From CAZHFA01 sp964534945 (GTDB taxonomy: Bacteria; Bdellovibrionota_C; UBA2361; CAKMMH01): 36,670 nucleotides of DNA. The translations under genes and the position numbers were made by a program. Positions within the stretch are counted from its first letter, which is position 1. Each line of letters opens with the position of its first letter. Under the pieces are notes generated by a model. It did not search any database, had not been told where the DNA came from, and saw only the letters and a list, made by a program, of their open reading frames with translations. The stretch covers positions 1-36,670 of the forward strand of contig CAZHSB010000014.1 of the NCBI GenBank assembly GCA_964534945.1, given 5' to 3'. Below, in pieces: positions 1 through 9,105 of this stretch.

Positions 1-2
1 GG

Positions 3-191
3 TTTACTATATTTAAATTGTATACTTTTAAACCTGGCACAACAGTTAAAGTAAGAGATTTAAAATACGATTTAAATTTCTCTAAATATGTAAACTATAA
101 AGGCGCAGAAATAGAGATAAAAGATGTTACTCCAAAAAGAATTAGATATGTGGTTAGAGCGCCTTTCAAAGGTCGCCAAGATAATTTTTAA
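3..191 (+). CDS. 3' end of an unidentified protein (partial)
   Basis: An open frame enters from the left edge and ends at TAA 189-191, giving the last 62 residues of a protein that begins outside the window. The tail is basic, with many Lys, Arg and Tyr, and has alternating hydrophobic residues that suggest beta strands (for example KIRYVV-like RIRYVVRAPF). I do not recognise the family. Its last codon and stop (TTT TAA) coincide with the left end of a degenerate copy of the dispersed palindromic repeat described at 12035, the same arrangement as at the ends of leuS and flgO. That shared register is the main reason to accept the frame, together with its uninterrupted reading to the window edge. 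No function is inferred. Confidence 0.5.
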   Translation, partial: FTIFKLYTFKPGTTVKVRDLKYDLNFSKYVNYKGAEIEIKDVTPKRIRYVVRAPFKGRQDNF

Positions 192-240
192 GTAGTGATT
201 TTCGAGAAAATATTAAAAAAAATATGGAGGGCTTTGCCTT
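187..240 (+). repeat. Degenerate left half of the dispersed palindromic repeat
   Basis: The start TTTTAAGTAGTGATTTT aligns with the copy after fliG (ATTTAAGCAATGATTTT at 36594). A later stretch, ATGGAGGGCTTTGCC, aligns with ATGGGGGCTTTCTTC in that copy. The right half with CCAAAA and CCTAAAA is not recognisable, so this is a remnant. The stop codon of the upstream partial gene lies in the first bases of the element. The match is by eye and less certain than for the 12035 and 24508 copies. Confidence 0.5.
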
Positions 241-535
241 TGTGGGGGAAATGTATAGTTTTGAATTCATGATGCATAGTTTTAAAAATGTTAATTTAAA
301 AAATACTAATTTTTTGCATTCTTTTTTTATTTGATTTATCGCCAGACATAAGTTTTTAGATGCGACCTTTGAAGTCGCACAAAATGCGCCAATATTTTTA
401 AAATTTTTAAAAAATTCTGTCAAAAAAAGAATATTTTTTACCATAGCGATTTTCATATCTCTTTGTTAAAATCTATGAAAGTAAAAAGTTTAATATAATA
501 TTTTTTTATATAGAGTAAATTATTAGGAGGCATTA
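192..535. other. Intergenic stretch before pgi
   Basis: No convincing gene lies here. After the repeat remnant (to about 240) the sequence is very AT-rich. A short perfect hairpin, TGCGAC-N7-GTCGCA, lies at 361-379 with no T-run on either side, so it is not a good terminator. A TATAAT hexamer at 494-499 could be the pgi -10 box, but no matching -35 hexamer sits at 16-18 nt. The Shine-Dalgarno AGGAGG at 525-530 serves pgi. Confidence 0.5.
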
Positions 536-2131
536 ATGAGCCAAAATTGGATCGATTTTAAAGATAATTTTTATTTTGATAATAAAACTGAATTTTCTAT
601 TGATTTAGGAAACATTGGAATATCTAAAGAAATAAAAGAAAAATTTTCTGAGCTTTTTTTAAAAGCATTTCAAGAAATGCAAGAGCTTGAAAAAGGAGCG
701 ATTGCTAATATAGATGAACATAGAATGGTGGGACATTATTGGCTTAGAAATCCGACTTTGGCGCCAAATGTGGAGATAAAAGATGATATTAAAAATGTGA
801 TTAATGATATAAAAAACTTCTCAAAAAAAGTTCATGAAGGAGAAATATTAACAACAAACAAAGAAAAATTTTTATATTTATTAGTAATTGGAATTGGTGG
901 CTCTGCACTTGGTCCTCAATTTTTAAGTAATGCATTAAGTTCGTCTGGCGATAAAATGGATGTTTTCTTTTTTGATAATACAGACCCAGATGGAATGCAA
1001 AAAACAATTGATAAAATTCCAGATTTAAAGAAAACTTTGTGCGTCGTTATATCAAAATCTGGAGGAACAAAAGAAACGAGAAATGGGATGTTAATTGCTC
1101 AAGAATGCTTTAAAAATTTAAATATAGATTTTTCAAAACATTTTGTAGCAGTAACTTGTAAAGGAAGTTTGCTTGATAATACTGCAAAAGAAGAAAAATG
1201 GCTTAAAGTATTTCCAATGTGGGATTTTGTTGGCGGAAGAACGAGTGAAACAAGCGTTGTGGGACTTTTGCCAGCAGCATTGCAAGGATTTGATATTGAT
1301 GAATTCCTATCTGGTGCTGCCTATATGGATTCTTTAACGCGAGAACATGAAATATCAAAAAATCCTTCTGCATTATTGTCTCTTATCTGGTATGTCGTCG
1401 GAGAGGGGAAAGGTAAAAAAGATATGGTAATTTTACCATATAAAGATAGACTAGAGCTTTTCTCAAAATATCTTCAACAACTAATTATGGAAAGTCTTGG
1501 AAAAAAAGAAGACAGATCTGGAAATTTTGTTTATCAAGGAATTTCAGTTTATGGAAATAAGGGATCAACTGATCAACATGCTTATATTCAACAATTAAGA
1601 GACGGTTTAGATAATTTTTTTGTAACATTTATTCAAGTTCTAAATTCGAAATCTTCTATTGCATCTTCTGATGATATTTGTAAATTCCAAGTTGAGAAAA
1701 ACACTGATGCAGGAGATTATTTATTTGGCTTTTATCAAGGAACACAAATCGCCCTTACAGAGGGAGGGAAACAAGCGTGCACAATTACAATTAAAGAATT
1801 GAGTCCTTATTCTGTGGGTATGTTAATTGCACTTTTTGAAAGGGCCGTTGGATTTTATGCGTCACTTATAAATGTTAATGCATATCATCAGCCAGGAGTT
1901 GAGGCAGGTAAAAAAGCTGCAGCAAAAATCTTGGATTTAAAATTAAAAATTGAAGATTTTTTAACTAAAGCCGATATGCCAAAATCATTAGAAGATATCG
2001 CTTTTAGCTTAGAAGAAAATAATAATATGACTGTAATTTTTAGAATTTTAAGACATCTTATTGCGAATGGCAAAATAAAAGAATCAGAAAAAGATGATAA
2101 TGTATTTGTTAGAAGATACATGCATAAATAA
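536..2131 (+). CDS. pgi: Glucose-6-phosphate isomerase
   Basis: The product interconverts glucose 6-phosphate and fructose 6-phosphate in the cytoplasm, linking glycolysis, gluconeogenesis and sugar-nucleotide supply. The 531-aa protein carries the family blocks in order: the sugar-isomerase glycine loop IGIGGSALGP (about residues 120-130), the phosphate-binding SKSGGTKETRN, the GGRTSETSVVG signature, the STDQHAYIQQLRDG block and the C-terminal YHQPGVEAGKK with its catalytic-region lysines. Length is in the usual 450-550 range. The start is fixed by a strong AGGAGG 5 nt upstream of ATG 536. A TATAAT at 494-499 may be its -10 element. It converges directly on the vWA gene, with the two stop codons touching at 2131/2132 and no room for a terminator between them. 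Nothing in the sequence suggests a defect. Confidence 0.95.
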   Translation: MSQNWIDFKDNFYFDNKTEFSIDLGNIGISKEIKEKFSELFLKAFQEMQELEKGAIANIDEHRMVGHYWLRNPTLAPNVEIKDDIKNVINDIKNFSKKVHEGEILTTNKEKFLYLLVIGIGGSALGPQFLSNALSSSGDKMDVFFFDNTDPDGMQKTIDKIPDLKKTLCVVISKSGGTKETRNGMLIAQECFKNLNIDFSKHFVAVTCKGSLLDNTAKEEKWLKVFPMWDFVGGRTSETSVVGLLPAALQGFDIDEFLSGAAYMDSLTREHEISKNPSALLSLIWYVVGEGKGKKDMVILPYKDRLELFSKYLQQLIMESLGKKEDRSGNFVYQGISVYGNKGSTDQHAYIQQLRDGLDNFFVTFIQVLNSKSSIASSDDICKFQVEKNTDAGDYLFGFYQGTQIALTEGGKQACTITIKELSPYSVGMLIALFERAVGFYASLINVNAYHQPGVEAGKKAAAKILDLKLKIEDFLTKADMPKSLEDIAFSLEENNNMTVIFRILRHLIANGKIKESEKDDNVFVRRYMHK

Positions 2132-4639
2132 TTAAAATCTTTCTCTTATAAAGATGCTAGAAAGAAAAGAAATAAGACTTAAAATAATAAAGTACATGCT
2201 TATATCTTGTTTCGTCTTTATTTTTCCAGTAGAAACTAAGTCTTTTTTACTTGGATTTATTTTACCAGATGATTTTGATACTAATAAATTTAGAAGTGAA
2301 ATATTAGATGATAAATGTTTTTCTTCTGAAAGGTTTTTGTTTTCTAAATCAAAAATAATAGGAGATTCTTTTTTGCCTTTATAGTTTAAAATTACCTTAT
2401 ATGCACCTTTTTTGGGAGTGTCGTATTTCGCTACAAAATGTCCTAAATCAACTTCCTTTAATTCTAAAAATTTTGGATTTTTATTTGGCGCGATAATTTC
2501 TAAAGCTAAATCTTTAGAAGAGACATTGCTAAATAAACTTAGATCTAAATACAATAATCCATTTTTTACATAATGAGAAAAATCATAATCTAAAATATTT
2601 TTAGACGTACTATTTTTGTTTGCTAAAAGATTAGATAAAATTTGTTCCCAAAATAAATGGATATCGTGCCAAGAAATCCAATTTGAAGACCAACGACCAT
2701 TCATGTCAGATGTAAAAGCCACCGATTCTCCAAGTCCTATTTTTTTACTGATAAGAAGCGGGGCATTTTCCGCAAAGCTTGATAAAAATAATTCTGTAGT
2801 TGCCCCATCTTTTGGATATGTCACAACAAATCCTTTTAATGTTGGAAAATTTGTAAGAGAAGTGTTTTTTAAATTGTGTATTTTTACATCATATATATTT
2901 TCTTTTAGGGCGGGATCTTCTTTCATAAGATCTAAATCTTTCATAAAAATATTTGGAAGCGTGCTTATGTTGTTTGTTTGATAAAAATTTCCTTTTCCTA
3001 TTTTTGCCATTTCTTTTAATAACTCCGAACCAGTAGTTTCTCCAAGCAAAATTGTAGAAACAGTTCCTCCTGTCATTCTAATAATTGTTGTTGTATCTAA
3101 AAATGTTTGAGGATTTCCGGGGACTTTTCCATCTGTTAAGATGATGACATGTTTCCTCCCTGCTCGTACTTCACTTAACATATCAATGGCATCATTCATC
3201 GCAGGCAATAGATTTGTTCCGCCATATGGAGATAAAACGTTTAAACTTTCAAGCGCCACTTGACGTGCTTCTCCTGTTCGACTTATCGGGAAAACAGTAA
3301 AAGAATTTGTATTAAAGCCTACGATGCCCACATAGTCGTCATTATTTAAATTATTTATTAATTTTTTTGCAGAAAGTCTTAAAAATTCTATTTTTGAATC
3401 ATTTTCCATACTTCCAGAACAATCAAGAATTAAAGCGATGGCTAAATTAAGTCGTATAATTTTTTTCTGAGATTCTTGAACTGTGACAGGTAAGATTTCT
3501 TCAATTTTTGTATTTTTATATCCTCCCAATCCAAAAGAATGTTCGCCTCCAATCATTAAAAATTTACCACCATCATTTATCCATTTTACAAGCTTTTCTG
3601 CGTTTTGATTTCCAAGTTTGCCATAGGGGAAATTATTAAGAATAATAACTTTGTATTTTTGAAGATTATCAAAATTATTTTCTATATTGTAATCAGATAT
3701 AAAATTAAATCCTGTGTTTTTAAGTATATTTTCTAAAAAATGAGCATCTTGTAAAGAATTGCTAAGTAGCAGAATACTTTCTTTTTTAATAGCCGTTATG
3801 TTTATGTTCTTTATTTCTAAAATATTCCCAGAATTATCAAAAATTTTTATAATAAAATTATTTATTCCATTTTTTAATGATTCAGAATTTATTTCTTGAA
3901 TAGTATATTTTAGATTATCAATCTTGATTTTCTTTTGAAATATTTCCTTATCATTTTGTAAGACAATTATATTGGAGGTTAGTTTATTTTTATTGCTTTT
4001 TGCTAATAAATGTATTTTTGCTCTTTTATTGGTGGTTTCTATTGGCGAAAAGTGTGTTTTTAAATCCAAATAATTCTCCGTATTAATTTTTTGTTTTGAA
4101 AAATCAGGGATTAGTGGATAAACTTTTATTTTAAACGATGAAGACGATGTGCTTAAAAAATGTAATAAATTTTCATTGGTTTCAAAACCATCGGTATAAA
4201 GAATAATTTTCTTAAAAATATTTTGTGAAATGATCTTTTCAATATTATCTTTTAAGCTTGTTTTCCCTAAATTTAAAGATTTCCACGAATCTTTAAGCAT
4301 TGCTATATTTTTTAATTCATTAATATCTATAGTAAATGGAGATAATTTTTCTGAGAAAAGAAAAATTTTATCTTCTGCTTCGTAAAGAGGCGCTATGCGC
4401 TTATAAATATTTTCATCTGGCATACTATTAGAAATATCTATTAAAAAAGCTGATTTTTTTAAAGTTTCTTTTTTAAACATGAAAGGAAAAGATAATGCAC
4501 AAAGTAAAAAGGAACATGAGAGAATTTGTAAAGTAAAAGAGAGCTCCTTTTTACATGTGAATTTTATAATGCCAATAAAAAGTACACTTAAAAAAAGTGA
4601 TAAATAAAATAAACTTTGATTTTCAAAAAAGATTTTCAT
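2132..4639 (-). CDS. Large vWA-domain membrane protein with amidotransferase-like domain
   Basis: The 835-aa protein has two N-terminal membrane helices (about residues 8-26 and 33-53), a first vWA-like segment starting with a DISNS MIDAS motif (about 68-72), a Rossmann-like glutamine-amidotransferase-type segment (about 290-390, ending near GGEHSFGLGGY), then a canonical vWA domain (about 395-570). The canonical domain has the metal-site residues DCSGS, the GGT threonine loop and an ILTDG aspartate. One more membrane helix lies at the extreme C-terminus before a basic tail. This is the architecture of the large vWA proteins encoded beside DUF58 and BatA in MoxR-type clusters. Such clusters are thought to act in envelope maintenance or protein maturation, but that is family knowledge and not shown here. 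Its start overlaps the BatA-like stop by ATGA, implying translational coupling. No MoxR ATPase gene is present nearby. Confidence 0.85.
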   Translation of the reverse strand: MKIFFENQSLFYLSLFLSVLFIGIIKFTCKKELSFTLQILSCSFLLCALSFPFMFKKETLKKSAFLIDISNSMPDENIYKRIAPLYEAEDKIFLFSEKLSPFTIDINELKNIAMLKDSWKSLNLGKTSLKDNIEKIISQNIFKKIILYTDGFETNENLLHFLSTSSSSFKIKVYPLIPDFSKQKINTENYLDLKTHFSPIETTNKRAKIHLLAKSNKNKLTSNIIVLQNDKEIFQKKIKIDNLKYTIQEINSESLKNGINNFIIKIFDNSGNILEIKNINITAIKKESILLLSNSLQDAHFLENILKNTGFNFISDYNIENNFDNLQKYKVIILNNFPYGKLGNQNAEKLVKWINDGGKFLMIGGEHSFGLGGYKNTKIEEILPVTVQESQKKIIRLNLAIALILDCSGSMENDSKIEFLRLSAKKLINNLNNDDYVGIVGFNTNSFTVFPISRTGEARQVALESLNVLSPYGGTNLLPAMNDAIDMLSEVRAGRKHVIILTDGKVPGNPQTFLDTTTIIRMTGGTVSTILLGETTGSELLKEMAKIGKGNFYQTNNISTLPNIFMKDLDLMKEDPALKENIYDVKIHNLKNTSLTNFPTLKGFVVTYPKDGATTELFLSSFAENAPLLISKKIGLGESVAFTSDMNGRWSSNWISWHDIHLFWEQILSNLLANKNSTSKNILDYDFSHYVKNGLLYLDLSLFSNVSSKDLALEIIAPNKNPKFLELKEVDLGHFVAKYDTPKKGAYKVILNYKGKKESPIIFDLENKNLSEEKHLSSNISLLNLLVSKSSGKINPSKKDLVSTGKIKTKQDISMYFIILSLISFLSSIFIRERF

Positions 4640-6324
4640 TTATTTCCTTTTTTTAGTAGTAAGAAAAATAGTTCTATCAAAATTAAAGAAAGCAGAATTT
4701 TCGTTAAAATATTATTTAAAAAATTTGCATTTTTAATATCTTTTTTCTGAATATTTAAATTAACTCTTAAATTGATGGGGCGCGACTCTAAGATGTTTGA
4801 CTCATTTGTATCAAAAAAATTAAATGCTTGTTTTTGATTTTTAATAGTATAAAAGCTAGGTATTAAAATAGTTTTTTCTTCGTTTTTTTCTTTATATGAG
4901 AAAGGAATATTTTTATATGCTTCAAAAAAATTATCCTTTGATAAAAATTTTATTGAGTTTAAGAAAATAATCTTTGTATTTAAATTACTTTCTTTAAAAG
5001 GAAGGAGCGAAAATCCACTTAAAATATATTTTCTATTATTGTTTTCAATTATAGATAATAAAGGATCATCGTCTATTTTTAAAATATTTTGTGAATAATA
5101 TTTGTTATCAATGTTTAACCCAATAGGTGAATGAAATATTAGATTCACAGGGTTTATATAAGTAATTAAAGAACTTCCTTCTTCAAAAGATGTTATAATC
5201 GATGATTTGTTTAAGGTGTTTTGGTAAAAATATGAATCTACGGGAGGAGTAATTATTAGTGATGGATTTTGGGGTAAGCTTTTTAAAGGAACGTTGTTAA
5301 AAACAATGATATCATTTTTATTTAATTTTTCTATTTCATTTTCTGAGATATCTTTTATTTTAAATGGAAGAGAAATTAATGTACTTATATCAATTTTTGG
5401 ATTGCTTACTAAATAAATTTTCTTCTTTGAAGATTTATTTAAAATAAAAAAAGCCTCATTATCTTCTTCTAAGTTGTCAAGAGGAGATGATATCGTTATA
5501 TTGCAGGCGGTTTCCCCCGAAAGTTTTGAGATTTTCTGAACATCAATTAAATTATTTTGTGGAAGTAATGATATTTTCTTTAAAGAATTAAATCCATTAT
5601 CACACGTTATCTTTATATTAAGTTGACTTTCTTTTTCACAATATGATGATACTTCATAATGTACACTGTCAGAAATTATATTTAATTTTGAAATGGAAAA
5701 ATTACAAAGATCTTTGTCTTTTTGAATAGTTGAAATGAAAATATTATCGTTTGTACCTTCATTAATATGCTTGTCGGTAAAAATGAAGATTTTTTTAAAA
5801 GTTTCTGTGTCAAATGCGATGTTTTCTAAATTATCATTTGAGTAAGAATTTTTCAGTGTTTCAATGAAGTTTGTTGCTTCAAAATCTTTTAAATATTTTG
5901 ATTGAAAATTAAAATCAGAACTTTGTATTTTTATTAAGGAGTTGCTAGGAAGTGAACCTAAGGTATCTTTGGCTAAATTTTTCAAAAGGTCAAAGCTCGT
6001 TGTGTTGCCACTTGTCTTTAATTTTGTACTAAAAGAATTATCAATAAAAAATAAATATTTCTCATTATAGTTCTTAAAAGAAATATTCATAAAAATAAGA
6101 GTAAAAATAAACAAGATAAGAAGCTCATAAAAAAATCTTAATGGAATCTTTAATTTTTTCCCTTGTTCTTTTTTTTCTTTAATATCATTTAAGAGAAAGA
6201 AACTTGGGAAAATAATTTTTCTATTGCTATGAAATTTTAAGTAAATATAAAGTAAACATCCAAAAAGGATCGGAAATAAAAGAAAGCCATATGGCGTGTT
6301 AAATGTAAAAAACTTTAAGAACAT
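4636..6324 (-). CDS. BatA-like membrane protein with degenerate vWA domain
   Basis: The 562-aa protein starts with the BatA N-terminal hallmark: a helix (about residues 9-30), a basic stretch with FPSFFLLNDI, and a second helix (about 63-83). An extracytoplasmic vWA-like region beginning LFFIDNSFST follows, and a final helix near 540-558 precedes KKGNK. The MIDAS reads DNSFS, which keeps the D-x-S-x-S pattern, but later metal ligands are not obvious, so metal binding is uncertain. It overlaps the DUF58 gene by 10 nt and the large vWA gene by 4 nt, so the three are almost certainly co-translated and probably form a membrane complex. Function is inferred only from the conserved DUF58-BatA-vWA gene set. 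AT-rich codon use is like that of its neighbours. Confidence 0.8.
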   Translation of the reverse strand: MFLKFFTFNTPYGFLLFPILFGCLLYIYLKFHSNRKIIFPSFFLLNDIKEKKEQGKKLKIPLRFFYELLILFIFTLIFMNISFKNYNEKYLFFIDNSFSTKLKTSGNTTSFDLLKNLAKDTLGSLPSNSLIKIQSSDFNFQSKYLKDFEATNFIETLKNSYSNDNLENIAFDTETFKKIFIFTDKHINEGTNDNIFISTIQKDKDLCNFSISKLNIISDSVHYEVSSYCEKESQLNIKITCDNGFNSLKKISLLPQNNLIDVQKISKLSGETACNITISSPLDNLEEDNEAFFILNKSSKKKIYLVSNPKIDISTLISLPFKIKDISENEIEKLNKNDIIVFNNVPLKSLPQNPSLIITPPVDSYFYQNTLNKSSIITSFEEGSSLITYINPVNLIFHSPIGLNIDNKYYSQNILKIDDDPLLSIIENNNRKYILSGFSLLPFKESNLNTKIIFLNSIKFLSKDNFFEAYKNIPFSYKEKNEEKTILIPSFYTIKNQKQAFNFFDTNESNILESRPINLRVNLNIQKKDIKNANFLNNILTKILLSLILIELFFLLLKKGNK

Positions 6325-7181
6325 AAATTACTTTCATTTAAAAACTTTAAAATATCATCATCTTCTTTTAATTCATAAAAATTTATGTCGTACTTATATG
6401 CGTATCTTCTTATTTTTCCCAAATGATTTTTGTAATTTTTAATATACTGAAGTTTTGCGTCACTATCGAGATTAAAAATTCTTTCTTCGTTAGTTTCACT
6501 ATCTACAAAAGTTTCGCAAGTTTGTGGTATCAAATCTAAAAATTTTGGAGAAGTTATATTTATAAGGCTTATTTCTAAATTTTTTGCACGAAGTTTATCT
6601 ATTCCTTCTTTTATGTCATCAAATGGTGTTAAAAAATCAGATATGCAAATGGCGATTCCTGGGAATTTGATTTTACTAAGAGGTAGCGACAATTTTTGGC
6701 TAAAAAAAGATTCTTGAGATGGCTTTATATCTTCAATGTTCTTTAAAACTAAACTAAAATTTTTGGCAGTCGAAAATTTAGAACTTAAAAATCCTCCTGA
6801 GGTCGCAATCGTTAGACTTTCATTGTTTATAAGTGCAATGTAACTTAATGCTGATGATATTTTTAATGCCTGTTCCCATTTTGTTGAATCTTTTGGTGTC
6901 GCCATTGAAGCGCTTGAGTCTAAATAAATAAAAAAATTAATGTTTTGATATTCTTTGAATTCTTTTATATAAAGTTTTTCTGTTTTTGCAAAAATATGCC
7001 AATCAATGTTTTTAGGATTATCACCTAACGTGTATGCTCTAAAATCTGAAAATTCAAGCCCAGAACCTTTTTTTATTGAAGAATGAATGCCTTGTTTTTT
7101 ACCAAATTTTGATTTGTTTAGCTTAAAGCTTAAAAGCTCTAAATTCTTTAATATGTGACTTTCTAAGAATTCATTTAACAT
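6315..7181 (-). CDS. DUF58 domain protein
   Basis: The 288-aa protein has the DUF58 core motif GSGLEFSDFRAYTLGD followed by NIDWHIFAKT (about residues 40-65), then a vWA-like fold starting FIYLDSSASM (about 85-94). DUF58 proteins are usually encoded next to MoxR ATPases and BatA/vWA proteins and are presumed adaptors in that system. Here the DUF58 gene sits 3 nt after lptA and overlaps the BatA-like gene by 10 nt. There is no membrane helix, so it is probably cytoplasmic or peripheral. Length is typical for the short DUF58 form. Its own MIDAS (DSSAS) is intact. Confidence 0.88.
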   Translation of the reverse strand: MLNEFLESHILKNLELLSFKLNKSKFGKKQGIHSSIKKGSGLEFSDFRAYTLGDNPKNIDWHIFAKTEKLYIKEFKEYQNINFFIYLDSSASMATPKDSTKWEQALKISSALSYIALINNESLTIATSGGFLSSKFSTAKNFSLVLKNIEDIKPSQESFFSQKLSLPLSKIKFPGIAICISDFLTPFDDIKEGIDKLRAKNLEISLINITSPKFLDLIPQTCETFVDSETNEERIFNLDSDAKLQYIKNYKNHLGKIRRYAYKYDINFYELKEDDDILKFLNESNLCS

Positions 7182-7184
7182 AAG

Positions 7185-7691
7185 TTACTGTAGTAACTTT
7201 ACCTTAACTTGTCCTGTAGCAGTACTTCTTTCCTCTTCCACAAAAATTGTAATTTCATCTGCAGAAAGCAAGCTTTTATCTTTTTCAAGCTCAGGACTTT
7301 TTGTTAATACAATAATTTTCTTTACAGCATCATAAGTAGCTTCTTCGCTTCTTGCCTTTATTGTTGTTCCTTGTGTAATAAAAACATGTCCGATAGCTAC
7401 GAGTTTTTCAATCTTATTATCTTTTGAATAATAACCTGTAACTTTATCAGCTTTTAATTCCATATTTTTATGTTTTACATCAACATTGCCATTGTATATA
7501 AAAATTCTTTCCTTTGCTTCAAGTGATAAGTTATCAGATGTGATATAAGTGGCTTCATTTTTAAAATCTAATTTTTCCATTTTTGGGAAAGCACTTTCAA
7601 AAACGTCTCCTTTTTTTGATTCTGTTTCTCCAATTACTAAAGAGGGGGCAAATAGTAAGATAAAAATTACAAATAAAACATTTTTTTTCAT
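7185..7691 (-). CDS. lptA: LptA/OstA-like periplasmic LPS transport protein
   Basis: The 168-aa protein begins with a cleavable-type signal peptide (Lys-Lys then a hydrophobic core, likely cleavage near VIG-E at residues 20-22). The OstA/LptA beta-jellyroll repeat pattern follows: an ITSDNLSLEAKERIFIYNGN strand pair, KADKVTGYYSKDNKIEKL, TIKARSEEATYDA and a final GQVKVKLLQ strand. LptA bridges LPS from the inner membrane LptBFGC complex to LptDE in the outer membrane. The gene overlaps lptC by 4 nt (7688-7691), the usual partner order, which supports the call. lptB is not in this window. Its presence implies an LPS-type outer membrane. Confidence 0.85.
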   Translation of the reverse strand: MKKNVLFVIFILLFAPSLVIGETESKKGDVFESAFPKMEKLDFKNEATYITSDNLSLEAKERIFIYNGNVDVKHKNMELKADKVTGYYSKDNKIEKLVAIGHVFITQGTTIKARSEEATYDAVKKIIVLTKSPELEKDKSLLSADEITIFVEEERSTATGQVKVKLLQ

Positions 7692-8293
7692 TTTTTCTTT
7701 TTCCCTGTAATAACACTTAAAACATTTTTATTGATGTTAACAACTCTGTCTTTTATCTTTATCCTCATAGAGTCTCCTGTTATTTTCATGAACTCTGTAG
7801 TTATTTTAACAGGGCTTGATGTAGTGACGACATCGTCTTTCTTATCAAAGACAGCTTTTTCAGTTTCTAAGAACAATTCATTATTAAAATTTAATTTTAT
7901 GTTTTTAGATAATTTTGCACTAAGGAGCTCATTCTCATCAAAAATTAAGGTCGCCTTTGCAGCGTCTAATTTTATAAGGCGATCATCTAAAAAAATAGAA
8001 AGTTTAATATTTGTTAAAAAAGATTTTTTTGTTATGGGATCTATCCTTCCCTTTTCGGCAATAACCTCCCATTGTTTTTTGCCATCTTTCATGGAGCTTC
8101 GTTTGAAATTATTTAAAATAATCTGTGCATCTTTAGTAACAGAAAAAGAACCTGTCTGCGATTGGTCTTCTTTTGATGAGTTTTGCTTGGTAGGCTCTTC
8201 TTCATTAATTTTTATTGAAACAATACTTAACGAAAAGAAAAGTATTAAAATAAGAATGGTAAGTTTTATACTTTGTTTTTTTGATAAACGCAT
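7688..8293 (-). CDS. lptC: LptC-like LPS export protein
   Basis: The 201-aa protein has one N-terminal membrane anchor (about residues 9-28) and then an extracytoplasmic domain. That domain has the LptC pattern of F-x6-KDGKKQWEVIAEKGRID, KAVFDKKDDVVTTSSPVKI and the ITGDSMRIKI strand. LptC is the membrane-anchored bridge between the LptBFG transporter and LptA. Its start lies 1 nt after the yidD stop and its end overlaps lptA, placing LPS transport in one transcription unit with rpmH, rnpA and yidD. The assignment rests on the fold pattern and on the lptA neighbour rather than on an invariant active site. Confidence 0.82.
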   Translation of the reverse strand: MRLSKKQSIKLTILILILFFSLSIVSIKINEEEPTKQNSSKEDQSQTGSFSVTKDAQIILNNFKRSSMKDGKKQWEVIAEKGRIDPITKKSFLTNIKLSIFLDDRLIKLDAAKATLIFDENELLSAKLSKNIKLNFNNELFLETEKAVFDKKDDVVTTSSPVKITTEFMKITGDSMRIKIKDRVVNINKNVLSVITGKKKK

Positions 8294-8294
8294 C

Positions 8295-8597
8295 TTAATT
8301 GTCTGTATTATCTATATATTTATCGTTGTTCTTATAATTTAAAATTAAAGAAAAGCATTTTCTTATAGTAACATTGTTTCGAGGGTAGTCAATCCCACCA
8401 TTACAAAGAGAATTGCATCTAATTATCCTAGCTAAAAATAAAAGATATCCCTTAATTATTCCGTTATTTTTAACATTTTGAATTAAAAAAACAGAACATT
8501 CGGGATAAAATCTGCAGTTATTACCTAGAAAGGGGGAAATAAGTTTCTTATAAACATAGACAGGCAATAAAAATATGAAATACAAAGTATTCTTCAT
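8295..8597 (-). CDS. yidD: Membrane protein insertion efficiency factor YidD
   Basis: The 100-aa protein has the YidD/DUF37 signature: an N-terminal amphipathic stretch YKKLISPFLG, then NCRFYPECS, KGYLLFLARIIRC and CNGGIDY with the spaced cysteines of the family. YidD assists insertion of membrane proteins through YidC. It lies 7 nt after rnpA in the conserved rpmH-rnpA-yidD order. Unlike in most genomes, yidC does not follow, and lptC comes next after 1 nt. The C-terminal 20 residues are Asn- and Asp-rich and look unconstrained. Confidence 0.92.
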   Translation of the reverse strand: MKNTLYFIFLLPVYVYKKLISPFLGNNCRFYPECSVFLIQNVKNNGIIKGYLLFLARIIRCNSLCNGGIDYPRNNVTIRKCFSLILNYKNNDKYIDNTDN

Positions 8598-8604
8598 AAT
8601 AAAT

Positions 8605-8988
8605 TTAATGTTTTTTTAAAAATTTATTGTAATAAAGAATGCCAAGGATCTCCCTTTTTATATCATGAAAACTACATGAGGGAGCTTGCTTCTTTGCGAT
8701 AATTACTATTTCGTAAGGGAGGTTAAAAGAGTGTTTGTTAAGCCTGAAAATTTCCCGTATTAATCGCTTAATTCTATTTCTAATGACTGCTCGTTTATCT
8801 ACTTTCTTAGATACTGTAATTCCGATTCTACTGTTGTCATCATGAGATTCTCTGATAGCCAATATGAAATGCTTCGAAAAAAACTTTTTCCCACTTTCTT
8901 GAATTTCTAAAAAACTATCTCTTTTTTTTAATCTATTTTGAAAAGATAATCTAAATTTATGAGCGATTTTCTGAGCTTCGTCTTCCAC
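8605..8988 (-). CDS. rnpA: Ribonuclease P protein component
   Basis: This is the protein subunit that helps RNase P RNA bind and trim the 5' leader of precursor tRNAs. The 127-aa protein shows the family order: FRLSFQNRLKKRDSF at the start of the fold, RIGITVSKKVDKRAVIRNRI with the RNR motif (RAVIRNRIKRLIRE), and a late VIIAKKQA strand. The position after rpmH is the usual one. The start used here is GTG at 8986-8988 with no clear Shine-Dalgarno, so the first 10-12 residues are uncertain; no ATG lies between it and the conserved region. Length agrees with the family (110-130 aa). Confidence 0.92.
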   Translation of the reverse strand: MEDEAQKIAHKFRLSFQNRLKKRDSFLEIQESGKKFFSKHFILAIRESHDDNSRIGITVSKKVDKRAVIRNRIKRLIREIFRLNKHSFNLPYEIVIIAKKQAPSCSFHDIKREILGILYYNKFLKKH

Positions 8989-9105
8989 GAATTTTTTAAT
9001 TAAAAATTAAAATATTTAAAAGACAACCGATTAATAACATCGCTTAACAAGAGTGTAAGTATCAAAGGTCGCCAATATAAACATTAAAAACTAAAAAGTT
9101 AAACT

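Noticed and set aside
166..456. Minus-strand open frame of 96 codons
   Set aside because: Low-complexity Phe/Lys/Leu-rich product overlapping the upstream gene end and the repeat remnant, with no family resemblance.
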